Origin: Tianweitania sediminis
GTDB lineage: Bacteria; Pseudomonadota; Alphaproteobacteria; Rhizobiales; Rhizobiaceae
Direction of reading: 5' to 3'
Length of the DNA stretch: 64,000 bases
Assembly (NCBI RefSeq): GCF_017813335.1
Contig: NZ_JAGIYY010000001.1
Coordinates: 903,501-967,500 of the forward strand
This document shows, in pieces, positions 1 to 8,504 of the stretch. A program made the translations under genes and the position numbers. How positions within the stretch are numbered: the first letter of the stretch is position 1; each line of letters opens with the position of its first letter. The notes beneath the pieces are model-generated. The model was given only the letters and a program-made list of their open reading frames with translations, was not told the origin of the DNA and made no database searches.

Positions 1-408
1 GTCGGCGAGGTGCCTTGCATGCGCCGCCGCTTCAGCAAGGGTCGCGCCGCGAAGCTCGATCTCGGCGCCCCAGCGGGCGGTCCGCGTCACCTTGGTGGCC
101 GGCGTAAATTCCGGCATCACGATCACCGCCCTGATGCCGAGCATGGAGGCATGGCGCGCCACGGCCTGGGCATGGTTGCCGGCCGACATGGCGATGACGC
201 CGTTTTTCCGCTCCTCGGGCGACAAAAGGGCGAGGCGGTGGGCCGCACCGCGCTCCTTGAACGCGCCCGTCACCTGCAGCGTGTCGAGTTTCAGCCACAC
301 GCCAGCGCCGACCGCGCGGCTCAAAACGTCGCTGTAGATCGTGGGCGTGCGAATGACGCTCCCAGCAATGCGATCTGCCGCCGCCCGAACGTCCTGGAAC
401 CCGATCAT
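1..408 (-). CDS. threonine/serine dehydratase, PLP-dependent (3' part cut by window edge)
   Basis: The N-terminal 136 codons of a fold-type II PLP enzyme are present and the rest lies left of the window. TGAFKERGA around residues 48-55 carries the expected PLP-binding lysine (Lys51), and SAGNHAQA near residues 75-82 is the phosphate/substrate loop of the threonine dehydratase family. The family deaminates L-threonine (or L-serine) to 2-oxobutyrate (or pyruvate). The ATG at 408 follows a purine-rich AGGTGGAG stretch; another ATG five bases upstream runs into an immediate stop. Without the C-terminus it cannot be told whether a regulatory ACT domain exists, so biosynthetic IlvA and catabolic forms are not separated. 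Confidence 0.9.
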   Translation of the reverse strand, partial: MIGFQDVRAAADRIAGSVIRTPTIYSDVLSRAVGAGVWLKLDTLQVTGAFKERGAAHRLALLSPEERKNGVIAMSAGNHAQAVARHASMLGIRAVIVMPEFTPATKVTRTARWGAEIELRGATLAEAAAHARHLAD

Positions 409-489
409 GCCATGCTCCACCTGCGCTTGCCGACTTCCTAGCATCGACAATCGTCGGCCGCTGCCCGTGTACCGATAAGGGAACGAATG

Positions 490-566
490 TGGTGATCCCG
501 ACAGGAATCGAACCTGTGACCTACAGATTAGGAATCTGTCGCTCTATCCTACTGAGCTACGGGACC
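490..566 (-). tRNA. tRNA-Arg (anticodon CCT)
   Basis: A 77-base cloverleaf reads on the minus strand. The acceptor GGTCCCG pairs with CGGGATC (one G-T pair), the D arm reads GCTCAGTAGGATAGAGC, and the anticodon stem ACAGA/TCTGT encloses TTCCTAA, giving anticodon CCT. The T arm ACAGG-TTCGAAT-CCTGT is canonical, and the 3' CCA is encoded. It decodes AGG arginine codons. Confidence 0.97.
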
Positions 567-808
567 CGCGACGTCTTGAAAAACACGTCCCACCACAAGC
601 GCTACCATAACGGGTGGAGCCGCGTCCGCCAAGGCTTGCCGAAGCGACAACCGCCACTTTCCCGCTGCAAAGGAGAAAGCGAACCTTCCGTGTCGGATCG
701 CGTTTCTTTCGTGCGTTCTTGGACTCGACAGAACGAAAAACAAGTTTAGCGTTGAAGCATCAGCCCGGCCGACGGGACACTGGTGCGGGCGAGTGGAGGC
801 TGCGTATC

Positions 809-1102
809 ATGCCAAACGACAGGGAAGCCAAGGATTCGCTCGCGGCCGGTCAGCCGCTCGAAACCTTCGGGATCAGCAAGCGCAACCACCTTGCCCAACG
901 CAAGGCCGTGGGCGACCTGCTTCAGCGCCAGAAACGGCTATTCGTGTTGCGCAAGGATTTCAGCCAGGGCGGCATGACGGCCCGCATCCGCTACGGCAAC
1001 CGGTATTATGACGTGGACGGAGCAGGACTGGCGCAAATCCGCGACGGCATCGATCCCGCGGATATCTGGACCGCGGAGGAAGTCGATCCGACCAGCCCCT
1101 GA
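809..1102 (+). CDS. small conserved-looking hypothetical protein, 97 aa
   Basis: I do not recognise this protein. The open frame extends upstream to 614, but the ATG at 809 is preceded by GTGGAGG at a workable distance, and the upstream part is arginine-rich in the manner of a chance reading. The protein is soluble and charged, with no signal peptide or membrane segment. It has a basic middle (SKRNHLAQRKAVGDLLQRQ) and an acidic C-terminal part containing YYDVDGAG. It stands alone between tRNA-Arg and a convergent diguanylate cyclase, with only 22 bases to the latter's stop. Coding status is likely but not certain. Confidence 0.6.
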   Translation: MPNDREAKDSLAAGQPLETFGISKRNHLAQRKAVGDLLQRQKRLFVLRKDFSQGGMTARIRYGNRYYDVDGAGLAQIRDGIDPADIWTAEEVDPTSP

Positions 1103-1124
1103 CCCTGGCCCGAGTTGAGGTCTC

Positions 1125-2273
1125 TTAGGCCGCGACCTGCAGGCGAGACACGCCCACACGGTTTCTTCCTTCGTTTTTCGCCCGGTAAAGAGCGTTGTCT
1201 GCGCGCTCCAAGATGGCGTCGAAGCTTTCGCCACCCACCGCCGAGAAGGCCACACCGATCGAGACAGTGGCCTTGATGGTGCCGCTTGCGGATTCGATTG
1301 TCGCCGCGCTGAAAGTAGCGCGGATGTCTTCTGCCAAGCGGGTGGCGAGCCGGAAACTGGCATCCGGCATCACGATGCAGAATTCCTCGCCGCCCAACCG
1401 CGCTGCCAGATCCCCGAACACGACCTTATCGCGGATGATGCCCGCGAACTTTTCCAGCACGAGGTCACCGCCGGCATGACCGAAGCGATCATTGATGCTT
1501 TTGAAGTGATCGAGGTCGAGCACGATCACAGCCATGCTTGCGGGGATGCGGCCGGCGCCCAGCCCCTCAAACAAGGCACGGCGGTTCAGCAAGCCGGTCA
1601 ACGCGTCGATGCGGGCGGTCTGTTTATGGTGAAGCGCGATGCGAGCCTGGTTCATGGCCAAGGAAATGGCGCCGATGCCTGATAAGCCGATGATGGCGGC
1701 AAGCGAGTTCAGATCCTCCGCCCAATTGTTCGGGCGCGCATGGAGGATCCAGGCGTGATCCGCGATCAACGGTACGGCACACAAGAAGAAGGATGCTGCC
1801 GTGAGCGCGTAAAGAAGGGTGTTCACCGTCATTGCGAATGGCGCTTCGCGGCGGCACGACCAGTAAGTTCCAGCCGAAAGCAGCAAGAGGCAACCCAGTG
1901 CGATGTTGCCGAGGATGGTTCCGATGCCGGAAAAACCGAGAGCGAACGGGTAAAGAACCACGCCGACCGATAGCATCGCGGCGCCGGCAACCTTGAGGCG
2001 ATGCATCCTGCCGCGGAATTGAAGCGCACCGGCATAGATCAGCGAGAACCCGACAATGAAGCCGAGAAAGGACGCGCACTGCGTGATGGGGTCGTAGTTG
2101 TCGCCAAGTGCTACAAACAGAACAACGCCCACCACAACACAGGCGAGACCGGCCGACCACGTCAGCAGGTAAGCATCCATTCGGGTGGTCATCCAGCTAA
2201 GCAGCAGGGTGACGCAAAGCGCCATGGTGGAGAAGCCGACGGCCGCCAAAAGGGAATATTGGTCAAGAAGCAT
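1125..2273 (-). CDS. membrane-anchored diguanylate cyclase (GGDEF)
   Basis: The 382-residue protein has about six hydrophobic helices in the first 200 residues, then a short linker and a complete GGDEF domain (DALTGLLNRRA start, LDLDHFKSINDRFGH metal/substrate region, catalytic LGGEEF, ending RADNALYRAKNEGRNRV). The family makes cyclic di-GMP from two GTP at the membrane. The site nine to six residues before the GG pair reads VFGD rather than RxxD, so the usual product-inhibition I-site is absent. The ATG at 2273 was taken over a TTG one codon upstream. No sensor domain of known type is recognisable in the membrane part. Confidence 0.93.
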   Translation of the reverse strand: MLLDQYSLLAAVGFSTMALCVTLLLSWMTTRMDAYLLTWSAGLACVVVGVVLFVALGDNYDPITQCASFLGFIVGFSLIYAGALQFRGRMHRLKVAGAAMLSVGVVLYPFALGFSGIGTILGNIALGCLLLLSAGTYWSCRREAPFAMTVNTLLYALTAASFFLCAVPLIADHAWILHARPNNWAEDLNSLAAIIGLSGIGAISLAMNQARIALHHKQTARIDALTGLLNRRALFEGLGAGRIPASMAVIVLDLDHFKSINDRFGHAGGDLVLEKFAGIIRDKVVFGDLAARLGGEEFCIVMPDASFRLATRLAEDIRATFSAATIESASGTIKATVSIGVAFSAVGGESFDAILERADNALYRAKNEGRNRVGVSRLQVAA

Positions 2274-2414
2274 CAAATTTTGGCTGCCGGAACATCGCTT
2301 CTGCTCAATGACGCTTTTGCCCTAATGTTCTACCAACAGGAAGATCAGGCAGCCATACGAATGGCAGATGCGTGGCGCGATGGTTTACGCTGGGTTAGCA
2401 ACCATGCCGCGGCA

Positions 2415-3170
2415 TCAATAGAAGACGGCGATCTTGCGTCCGGCAATCTCATGGATGGCCATGTCGGTGTTGAAGATCTCGGTCAGCACCGACGCCTGCA
2501 TCACCGCGTCCGGCGCTCCCTGGAACGCCACCTTGCCCGCCTTCATGGCCACGATGTGATCGGAATAACAGGAGGCGAAGTTGATGTCGTGCAGCACCAG
2601 CACGATCGTCTTGTTGAAGTGGTCTGCCGCACGGCGCAACAAGCGCATCATGCCGGCGGCATGGCGCATGTCGAGATTGTTCAGGGGCTCGTCGAAGAGC
2701 GCATAGTCGGTGTCCTGGCACAGCACCATGGCGACAAAGGCGCGTTGCCGCTGGCCGCCGGAGAGCTCATCGAGGAAGCGATCGGCCAGCGGCTGGAGGT
2801 CGAGAAACCCAAGTGCGCGGTCCACATGAACCTTGTCTTCGCCTGTGGGGCGGTCCTTGGTATAGGGATAGCGGCCGAACGCCACCAGGTCGCGTACTGT
2901 CAGGCGCGCCGTCATGTGGTTGTCCTGGCGCAGGATCGACAAGCGACGAGCAAGCACGTCGCCGCGCGTTTTGGTGACGTCCAGCCCGTCGATGCCGATC
3001 CAGCCCGTGGACATTGGAAGCAGACGGCTCATCATGGACAACAACGTCGACTTGCCGGCGCCGTTCGGCCCGATAATGGAGGTCACGCCGCCCTTGGGCA
3101 AGGTGAGGTCCACGCCATCCACCACCAGCGTGTCGCCATACTGTTTGGAAACCGATTTCAGCTCGATCAT
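2415..3170 (-). CDS. iron-siderophore ABC transporter, ATP-binding protein
   Basis: This 251-residue ATPase powers siderophore import across the inner membrane. Walker A GPNGAGKST is at 34-42, the ABC signature LSGGQ at 136-140 and Walker B YALFDEP at 156-162; the order and length match FepC/FecE-type ATPases, closest in feel to the YclP/petrobactin and vibriobactin group. Its ATG overlaps the stop of the upstream permease by 4 bases (ATGA), indicating translational coupling. An in-frame reading extending upstream to 3293 lies inside the permease gene and was not used. It is the last gene of the five-gene uptake operon. Confidence 0.95.
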   Translation of the reverse strand: MIELKSVSKQYGDTLVVDGVDLTLPKGGVTSIIGPNGAGKSTLLSMMSRLLPMSTGWIGIDGLDVTKTRGDVLARRLSILRQDNHMTARLTVRDLVAFGRYPYTKDRPTGEDKVHVDRALGFLDLQPLADRFLDELSGGQRQRAFVAMVLCQDTDYALFDEPLNNLDMRHAAGMMRLLRRAADHFNKTIVLVLHDINFASCYSDHIVAMKAGKVAFQGAPDAVMQASVLTEIFNTDMAIHEIAGRKIAVFY

Positions 3171-4153
3171 CGCACAACGCCTCGCAGCAGGAGCGTGAGA
3201 AACACCAGCCCACCCACGAATTCGATGACGATGCTGAGCGAAGCGTTGAGGGCGAGCACGCGCTCCAGCACCACCTGGCCTCCGACGATGCACAGGATCG
3301 CGATCAACGTGGCGGCCGGCAGGATGTGCTTGTGCCGGCTGCTTGGCATCACCTGATAAGCGAGGCTCGCCACAAGGAGGCCAAAGAACGTGACCGGTCC
3401 AACGAGTGCGGTGGACACGGACACAAGGATCGCGACGATCACCAGGATCAGCGTCACCGCCTTCTTGTGATCGACGCCAAGGCCGATCGCCGCATCGCGG
3501 CCAAGCGCAAGCACGTCGAAAGTGTGAAAGATGCGCCAGCCCACCAGGCTGACGCCGCCGATCATGCCGGCGGATACGAGAAGCAGATCGGTGTCGGCGA
3601 TGTTGAAGCTTGCGAACAACCGGTCCTGCAGCACCGCAAACTCATTGGGGTCGATGACCCGCTGCAGGAAGGACGTGATCGAGCGGAACAGGATGCCGAT
3701 CACAACTCCCACCAGCAGCAGAAGGTGGAGGCTGCGGCCTTCGCCGCTGAAGAGCCAGCGGTAAAGCAGGCCCGAAAACAGAACCATGGCGACGACCTCA
3801 CCCAGAAACATCAGGCGGGGATCAATCTCGGTCACCCGCAGCGAACCCAGATGGAACACGAGCAGCGTCTGGATCAGAACGTAAAGCGCATCGAAGCCCA
3901 TGATGGAGGGAGTCAGAATGCGGTTGTTGGTGACTGTCTGAAACAACACGGTGGAAACGGCTACCGCGTAGGCGACCAGCACCATGCCCGCCAGCTTTGC
4001 ACCGCGGAAGGGCAGAACGAAGCTCCAGCGGCCATTGGCGCCGACCGTCATGAAGCCGACCATCGCGATCAGCGCCAGAACGGCCAGAAGTGTGAGAACC
4101 ATGCCCGGCGTGGCTTTGGGCGCAAGCCTTGGGAGCGCCCTATCAAGCGACAC
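3167..4153 (-). CDS. iron-siderophore ABC transporter, FecCD-type permease (second)
   Basis: A 328-residue, strongly hydrophobic protein of the FecCD/BtuC permease family with about nine to ten membrane helices. It carries the family's GRDAAIGLGV coupling-helix region near residue 220 and VGPVTFFGL after it. It starts with GTG and overlaps the preceding permease by 11 bases. Two different FecCD permeases encoded side by side indicate a heterodimeric channel, as in the YclNO or VctDG types, rather than one fused or homodimeric permease. Confidence 0.94.
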   Translation of the reverse strand: MSLDRALPRLAPKATPGMVLTLLAVLALIAMVGFMTVGANGRWSFVLPFRGAKLAGMVLVAYAVAVSTVLFQTVTNNRILTPSIMGFDALYVLIQTLLVFHLGSLRVTEIDPRLMFLGEVVAMVLFSGLLYRWLFSGEGRSLHLLLLVGVVIGILFRSITSFLQRVIDPNEFAVLQDRLFASFNIADTDLLLVSAGMIGGVSLVGWRIFHTFDVLALGRDAAIGLGVDHKKAVTLILVIVAILVSVSTALVGPVTFFGLLVASLAYQVMPSSRHKHILPAATLIAILCIVGGQVVLERVLALNASLSIVIEFVGGLVFLTLLLRGVVR

Positions 4154-5132
4154 GGGCGTTTGGCCTGAGGATGAGGAACAGGAAGAAGGCGCTGCCCACG
4201 ATCCCGATCACGGTGCCGATCGGCACCTCGTAAGGGTACAAGATCAAGCGGCCCGCGATGTCGCAGACCAGAACAAATCCCGCGCCGAGGATCGCCACCC
4301 AAGGTAGCGATTTCGACAGATTATCGCCAAGCGCCAGGCTGACCACGTTCGGCACGATCAGGCCGATAAAGGGCACCATTCCAACGGTGACCACCACGGC
4401 CGCCGTGACCATGGACACGATCAGGAGCCCGAGTGCTACGATGCGTCGGTAGTTCAGCCCCACATTGGTGGCGAAAGCCTCGCCCATGCCTGCCACCGTG
4501 AAACGCGCGGCGGCAAAGTAAGCCAGCAGGGTGAGGCCTGCGGCGATCCAAAGAAGCTCGTAGCGGCCCCGCAGCACGCCTGAGAAATCGCCGGTGGTCC
4601 AGGCGCTGATCGATTGCAGCATATCGGTGCGATAAGCAAAGAAGGTGGTGATCGCGCTGATCACGCCGCCCAGCATGATGCCGACCAGGGGAACAAGCAG
4701 AACGGAGCGCAGGGGAATACGGCGCAGGATCGCCAGAAAAAGGCTCGTTCCCGCCAGGGCGAAAAGCGCTGCCACCAGCATCTTGCCGAACATCGGCAAG
4801 CCGGGCGCAAGAAGCATCACGGCGAGGATGCCGAGACTGGCAGATTCCACCGTGCCGGCGGTGGACGGTTCCACGAAGCGGTTGCGGGCCAGCATCTGCA
4901 TGATGGTGCCGCACACGGCCATGCCGGATCCGGCGAGGATCAAAGCCAGCGTCCGGGGCAGGCGGCTGATCATCAACACCTCGGCCGCGCGCCCGCCATC
5001 CTGGCCGGACAGCAGCGCTGCCAAGGACACTTCGCTGACGCCCACGAACAGGCTCACCACCGCCAGAAGCGGGATCGTGGCGGCAGCCAGAAGCAACCAG
5101 GATATGTGCCATCTGCGGGCGCGGGTCGGCAT
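4143..5132 (-). CDS. iron-siderophore ABC transporter, FecCD-type permease (first)
   Basis: A 329-residue FecCD-family permease. It shows SRLPRTLALILAGSGMAVCG near the N-terminus (the usual R-x-PR-x-L-A entry to helix two), VEPSTAGTVESASLG and a late VGMVPFIGLIVPNVVS segment, all typical of the family. The start is uncertain: ATG at 5132, GTG at 5138 and TTG at 5141 are in frame; the ATG is used here. It partners with the next permease and the ATPase. The 85-base space to the binding-protein gene upstream is the widest gap in the operon. Confidence 0.94.
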   Translation of the reverse strand: MPTRARRWHISWLLLAAATIPLLAVVSLFVGVSEVSLAALLSGQDGGRAAEVLMISRLPRTLALILAGSGMAVCGTIMQMLARNRFVEPSTAGTVESASLGILAVMLLAPGLPMFGKMLVAALFALAGTSLFLAILRRIPLRSVLLVPLVGIMLGGVISAITTFFAYRTDMLQSISAWTTGDFSGVLRGRYELLWIAAGLTLLAYFAAARFTVAGMGEAFATNVGLNYRRIVALGLLIVSMVTAAVVVTVGMVPFIGLIVPNVVSLALGDNLSKSLPWVAILGAGFVLVCDIAGRLILYPYEVPIGTVIGIVGSAFFLFLILRPNARVA

Positions 5133-5217
5133 GAGCACCAATCAAGCAACAGGGCAGCCCGCCCGGTGTTTCGGGGGACTGCCGCAAGCGACTGACAAAT
5201 TGGAGTTGCGTCGTCAA

Positions 5218-6141
5218 CTATCGCTTTGAAAGGGCCTTGGCGATCTGATCGGCGTTCTGTTGCATGGCGGTCAGGCCGCCGCCCACCAGGTACCAGTTGG
5301 CCGAATTCAGGTAGACGACCTGATCTTCCTTCCAGGCCGTGGTCTGGGCCACCAATTCATTGTCCAGAAACTGCGCCGCAGCTTCGCCTTCGCGCCCGAT
5401 GGCCGCATCGCGGTCGATCACGAAGAGCCAGTCCGGGTTGGTTTCCAGGATCAGCTCGAAGGACGCGGCCTGACCGTGGTTGGCCGTGTCGAGATCGGTG
5501 CGTGCCGGCTGCACGCCATAATCCGAATAAAGCACGCCGAAGCGCGAGCCCGGACCATAAGCGCTCATCTTGCCGCCTGTCGTAAGCACGATCAGCCCCT
5601 TGCCGGCATCGGCTGCCGCGTCTCGCGCGACCTTGATCGAGGCATCCAGCGCCTGAAGCTTGGCGTCCGCTTCCGCTTCCTTGCCGAAGATCTTGGCTAA
5701 CGTTCGGACGTTGTCCTTCGCGCTTGCCACGAAGTCGTCCTGATCCACCGTCAAGTCGATGGTGGGCGCGAGCTTCGCGAGGTCGTTATATTTCGGGCTC
5801 GAGCGGCCGCCCACGATGATCAGATCAGGCTCGGCCGCACTGACGGCTTCATAGTCAGGCTCAAACAGGGAGCCGACCTTGCTGTAATCGTCCGTGCCGA
5901 ACTTGGCGAGGTGCTGGGGATACTTCGCCGTTGGCACCCCCTGCACCTCCACGCCGAGTGCATCGAGCGTGTCAAGGCTGGCCACGTCGAAGACTAGAAC
6001 CTTGTCCGGGCGTGCCGGCAACGTCGTTTCACCTTGCGCATGGGTAATCGTGATCTCCTCCGCGGTGGCAGAGCTCGCAAGCCCTGTGGCGCAAAGCGGC
6101 GCAACCAGAATGGCGGCGAGGATCGAACGTCGTGAGAACAT
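5218..6141 (-). CDS. periplasmic siderophore-binding protein (FatB/YclQ-like)
   Basis: The 307-residue class III substrate-binding protein belongs to the periplasmic siderophore-binding family, of the FatB/YclQ type. After the signal sequence come ITHAQGETTLPARPDKVLVF and later EPDLIIVGGRSSPKY, then a long helix and a second lobe ending VVYLNSANWYLVGGG. The N-terminus MFSRRSILAAI contains a twin-arginine that could be a Tat signal, and cleavage after the ATA near residue 27 is plausible. There is no proper lipobox, so a soluble periplasmic protein is expected. The ATG at 6141 is preceded by CAGGAAAA; an upstream extension to 6219 has no such support. Confidence 0.92.
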   Translation of the reverse strand: MFSRRSILAAILVAPLCATGLASSATAEEITITHAQGETTLPARPDKVLVFDVASLDTLDALGVEVQGVPTAKYPQHLAKFGTDDYSKVGSLFEPDYEAVSAAEPDLIIVGGRSSPKYNDLAKLAPTIDLTVDQDDFVASAKDNVRTLAKIFGKEAEADAKLQALDASIKVARDAAADAGKGLIVLTTGGKMSAYGPGSRFGVLYSDYGVQPARTDLDTANHGQAASFELILETNPDWLFVIDRDAAIGREGEAAAQFLDNELVAQTTAWKEDQVVYLNSANWYLVGGGLTAMQQNADQIAKALSKR

Positions 6142-6191
6142 TGGAGTTTTCCTGAACTGGAAGCTGGCACGGCAGGAGCCGGCGAGACGGT

Positions 6192-8363
6192 TTAGAAGTT
6201 GGTGGTAAGGCTGACCCAAAGGCGGCGGCCTTCCATGGTGGTGTTGTAGTCCGTGGCATCCACCGTCTTGTCGAAGGCGTTGTAGACCGCAGCCTTGAAC
6301 ACCGCGCCGCCTTCGTTGGGCGAATAAGACAGACCGAAGTCGACGGTGGCGTAGTCGTCGTATTCTCGACCGGCCGTGCCGTTGATGATCACGGGTCTTC
6401 CGTTGCTGCCGATGCGGGCGCCGGACGCAATTTCCTCGCCATGGTAGTTCACCGACGTCCAGGCTTCCAGACCATCAACCGGGGTCAGCCAGTCGGCGCG
6501 CAGGTTGGCCATGTGCTCGGGCGTGCGGGCCAGCGGGAAGCCGGCAAAGGCGCCGGTCTTCTGCTGCGAGTCTGTGTAGGTGTAGCTGCCGCGCAGGGAC
6601 AGGGTGTCGGTAGCGTCCCAGGTCGCGGTGAGTTCCACGCCCTGGATGGTCGCATCGTCGATGTTGTAGTTGTACCAGAGCCGGTAGTTTGGATCCTCGC
6701 TCCAGCGCACCGGATTGCCGCTGTCGTCGAGCACGAGCGCGTTGGTGATCTTGTCCTTGAAGTCCGTGTAAAAGTAGGTGGCACCTGCGGTGAAGCCCGA
6801 ATAATTGTCCCAAAGGACGCCCAGTTCGTAGCTGGTGCTCGTTTCCGCCTTAAGATCGGGATCAGCGATAATCACGCCGCATGTTCCCGCCGGACCATAG
6901 GAACAGCCGCCACCCCCGGTGGTGTAGGCATAGCCGGGCGAAATGGACCGAATGTCGGGTGCCCGGAAGCCGGTGGACACGCCACCCTTGACCGTCAGTT
7001 GCTCCGTCGGATTCCACACGCCGTAAAGCCTGGGGCTGATCTGCGCGTCGTAGAGTTCGTGCTTGTCGTAGCGCAAGCCGCCGTGCAGCGCGAACGTGTC
7101 GGTCATGCGCCACTCGTCTTCGGCAAACAGCGCCCATTGCAGGACCTGGAACTCCTCTTCGACCCCGGTGCGCCGGCCGGAGTTCTGATCGGTCAGCAAG
7201 GCATCGAAGACCTGCCCGCCAGTGGTGAGCATGTGGTCGCCCCAGAGTGTGAAGGGTGTCGTTGCCTTGGCGTCGAGTACGGAGTTGCGGATCTCAGGCG
7301 ACCGGACATTTTCCACGAACTGGCTGAGGCGTGGCGTCCAGGCATAGCTCGTCCGTTCCGCCCATTCCTGGGAAAACGACACTTCCGACGTGGTCCAGCC
7401 CCAGCGGCCGACATGGGTGAAGGACCAATGGTCGCGATCATTGTGGTTGTAGCTGCCGTTGCCATCCGCTGCCAGCGTTTCGCCCGGATTAGCCTGCCGC
7501 TTCGCCCGCGTGGTGCCGCCTTCAAGCAGGAAGTCGTGGTTTTCATTCGGTGTAAAGGTCATGCGGGCGGTCAGGTCCCGCTCGTCCGCGCCCGTGGTGC
7601 CGCTCAAGAAGCTGTCTTCTTCGCGCCGATAGGCACGGCCCCAGAACTGCAGGCCAAGCTTGTCCTGGTAAACCGGTCCGCTGCCGTAAAACGACACCTG
7701 GCCGGCATTGCCGAAGCGATCGTGCTGCTGCACCGTTCCGTCCAGGGTGACGCTGCCGCTCCAGTGATCGGCGACCTTGCGGGTAATTACGTTGATCACC
7801 CCACCCATGGCGTCCGAACCGTAAAGCGAGGACATCGGCCCGCGTACGACCTCGATCCTCTCAATGGCGCTGATCGGCGGAATGAAGCTCTGCTCAAAGC
7901 CGGAATTGCCGTTTGTGCGCGCGTCGCGCGTTGATTGCCGCTTACCGTCGACGAGGATCAGCGTGTATTGCCCCGGCAACCCACGGATGAAGATGTCCTT
8001 TTCGTTGGCGACGCCGGTGACGGCGACGCCCTGCACTTCGCGCAGCGCATCCGTCAGATCACGGAACGTGCCTTTTTCCAGCTCTTCCCGTGTGATCACC
8101 GAGATGCTGGCCGGTGCATCCTTGACGTTCTGCTCGAAGCCGGTGGCGGTAACCACCACCTGCTGGAGTTCGACGGCCCGGTTGTCCGGCGTGGCCTGGC
8201 GAAGCGTCCGCGGGTTTTCGTCTTCCTCGACATCGATCACCGTGGTTTGCGCTTGCGCTGCGCTGGCAAGAAGCAGTGCCAGGCATGAGCTGGCGAGCAG
8301 CTTGGGGAGCCGAGCCCCCGCGCGGCCTTCCCTGGGTGGTGTCGTTCTCGTGTTCACGCGCAT
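6192..8363 (-). CDS. TonB-dependent siderophore receptor
   Basis: The 723-residue outer-membrane gated channel takes up ferric siderophore using TonB energy. A signal peptide ends at the AQA before residue 40, ELQQVVVTATG is a TonB-box-like stretch, the plug domain includes SISVITREELEKGTF and RIEVVRGPMSSLYGSDAMGG, and the barrel ends with the terminal phenylalanine (LTTNF) needed for barrel insertion. ATG 8363 is preceded by GCAGGGAC; the frame continues upstream to 8426 without a better site. It heads the operon with the binding protein 50 bases downstream. Plug and barrel features resemble FepA/CirA-like catecholate receptors, but the ligand is not provable here. No cobalamin riboswitch is visible upstream. 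Confidence 0.95.
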   Translation of the reverse strand: MRVNTRTTPPREGRAGARLPKLLASSCLALLLASAAQAQTTVIDVEEDENPRTLRQATPDNRAVELQQVVVTATGFEQNVKDAPASISVITREELEKGTFRDLTDALREVQGVAVTGVANEKDIFIRGLPGQYTLILVDGKRQSTRDARTNGNSGFEQSFIPPISAIERIEVVRGPMSSLYGSDAMGGVINVITRKVADHWSGSVTLDGTVQQHDRFGNAGQVSFYGSGPVYQDKLGLQFWGRAYRREEDSFLSGTTGADERDLTARMTFTPNENHDFLLEGGTTRAKRQANPGETLAADGNGSYNHNDRDHWSFTHVGRWGWTTSEVSFSQEWAERTSYAWTPRLSQFVENVRSPEIRNSVLDAKATTPFTLWGDHMLTTGGQVFDALLTDQNSGRRTGVEEEFQVLQWALFAEDEWRMTDTFALHGGLRYDKHELYDAQISPRLYGVWNPTEQLTVKGGVSTGFRAPDIRSISPGYAYTTGGGGCSYGPAGTCGVIIADPDLKAETSTSYELGVLWDNYSGFTAGATYFYTDFKDKITNALVLDDSGNPVRWSEDPNYRLWYNYNIDDATIQGVELTATWDATDTLSLRGSYTYTDSQQKTGAFAGFPLARTPEHMANLRADWLTPVDGLEAWTSVNYHGEEIASGARIGSNGRPVIINGTAGREYDDYATVDFGLSYSPNEGGAVFKAAVYNAFDKTVDATDYNTTMEGRRLWVSLTTNF

Positions 8364-8398
8364 TTTTGTCCCTGCCCTAAAACTTGAGCTGGGTTGTC

Positions 8399-8426
8399 TT
8401 CTTATGTACAGAACGCGGGTGGTCAA
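8399..8426 (-). promoter_or_regulatory. weak candidate promoter for the siderophore uptake operon
   Basis: On the minus strand TTGACC (8421-8426) is followed after 16 bases by TAAGAA (8399-8404), about 35 bases before the receptor start. The -35 is good and the -10 poor. No Fur, RirA or Irr operator could be assigned by eye, though iron control would be expected. Confidence 0.25.
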
Positions 8427-8504
8427 CGGGCGTGTTGGCGAGCGATTCCAACTTCAGGAAAGCGCAAAACGCTTCAGCAGCGATGCTGCGAACGGGTGCT
8501 TTGG

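Noticed and set aside
714..735. CGTTCT/AGAACG inverted repeat near 720
   Set aside because: Only six base pairs with no T run or start nearby; expected by chance in a window this size.
2001..3356. 451-codon open frame on the plus strand
   Set aside because: Antisense to the siderophore ATPase and cyclase genes; no recognised motif.
6441..7934. 497-codon open frame on the plus strand
   Set aside because: Antisense to the TonB-dependent receptor, which has a full signal, plug and barrel.
8364..8504. Cobalamin riboswitch before the TonB-dependent receptor
   Set aside because: The spacer is short and lacks the conserved B12-box; the neighbours are siderophore, not BtuBCD, genes.
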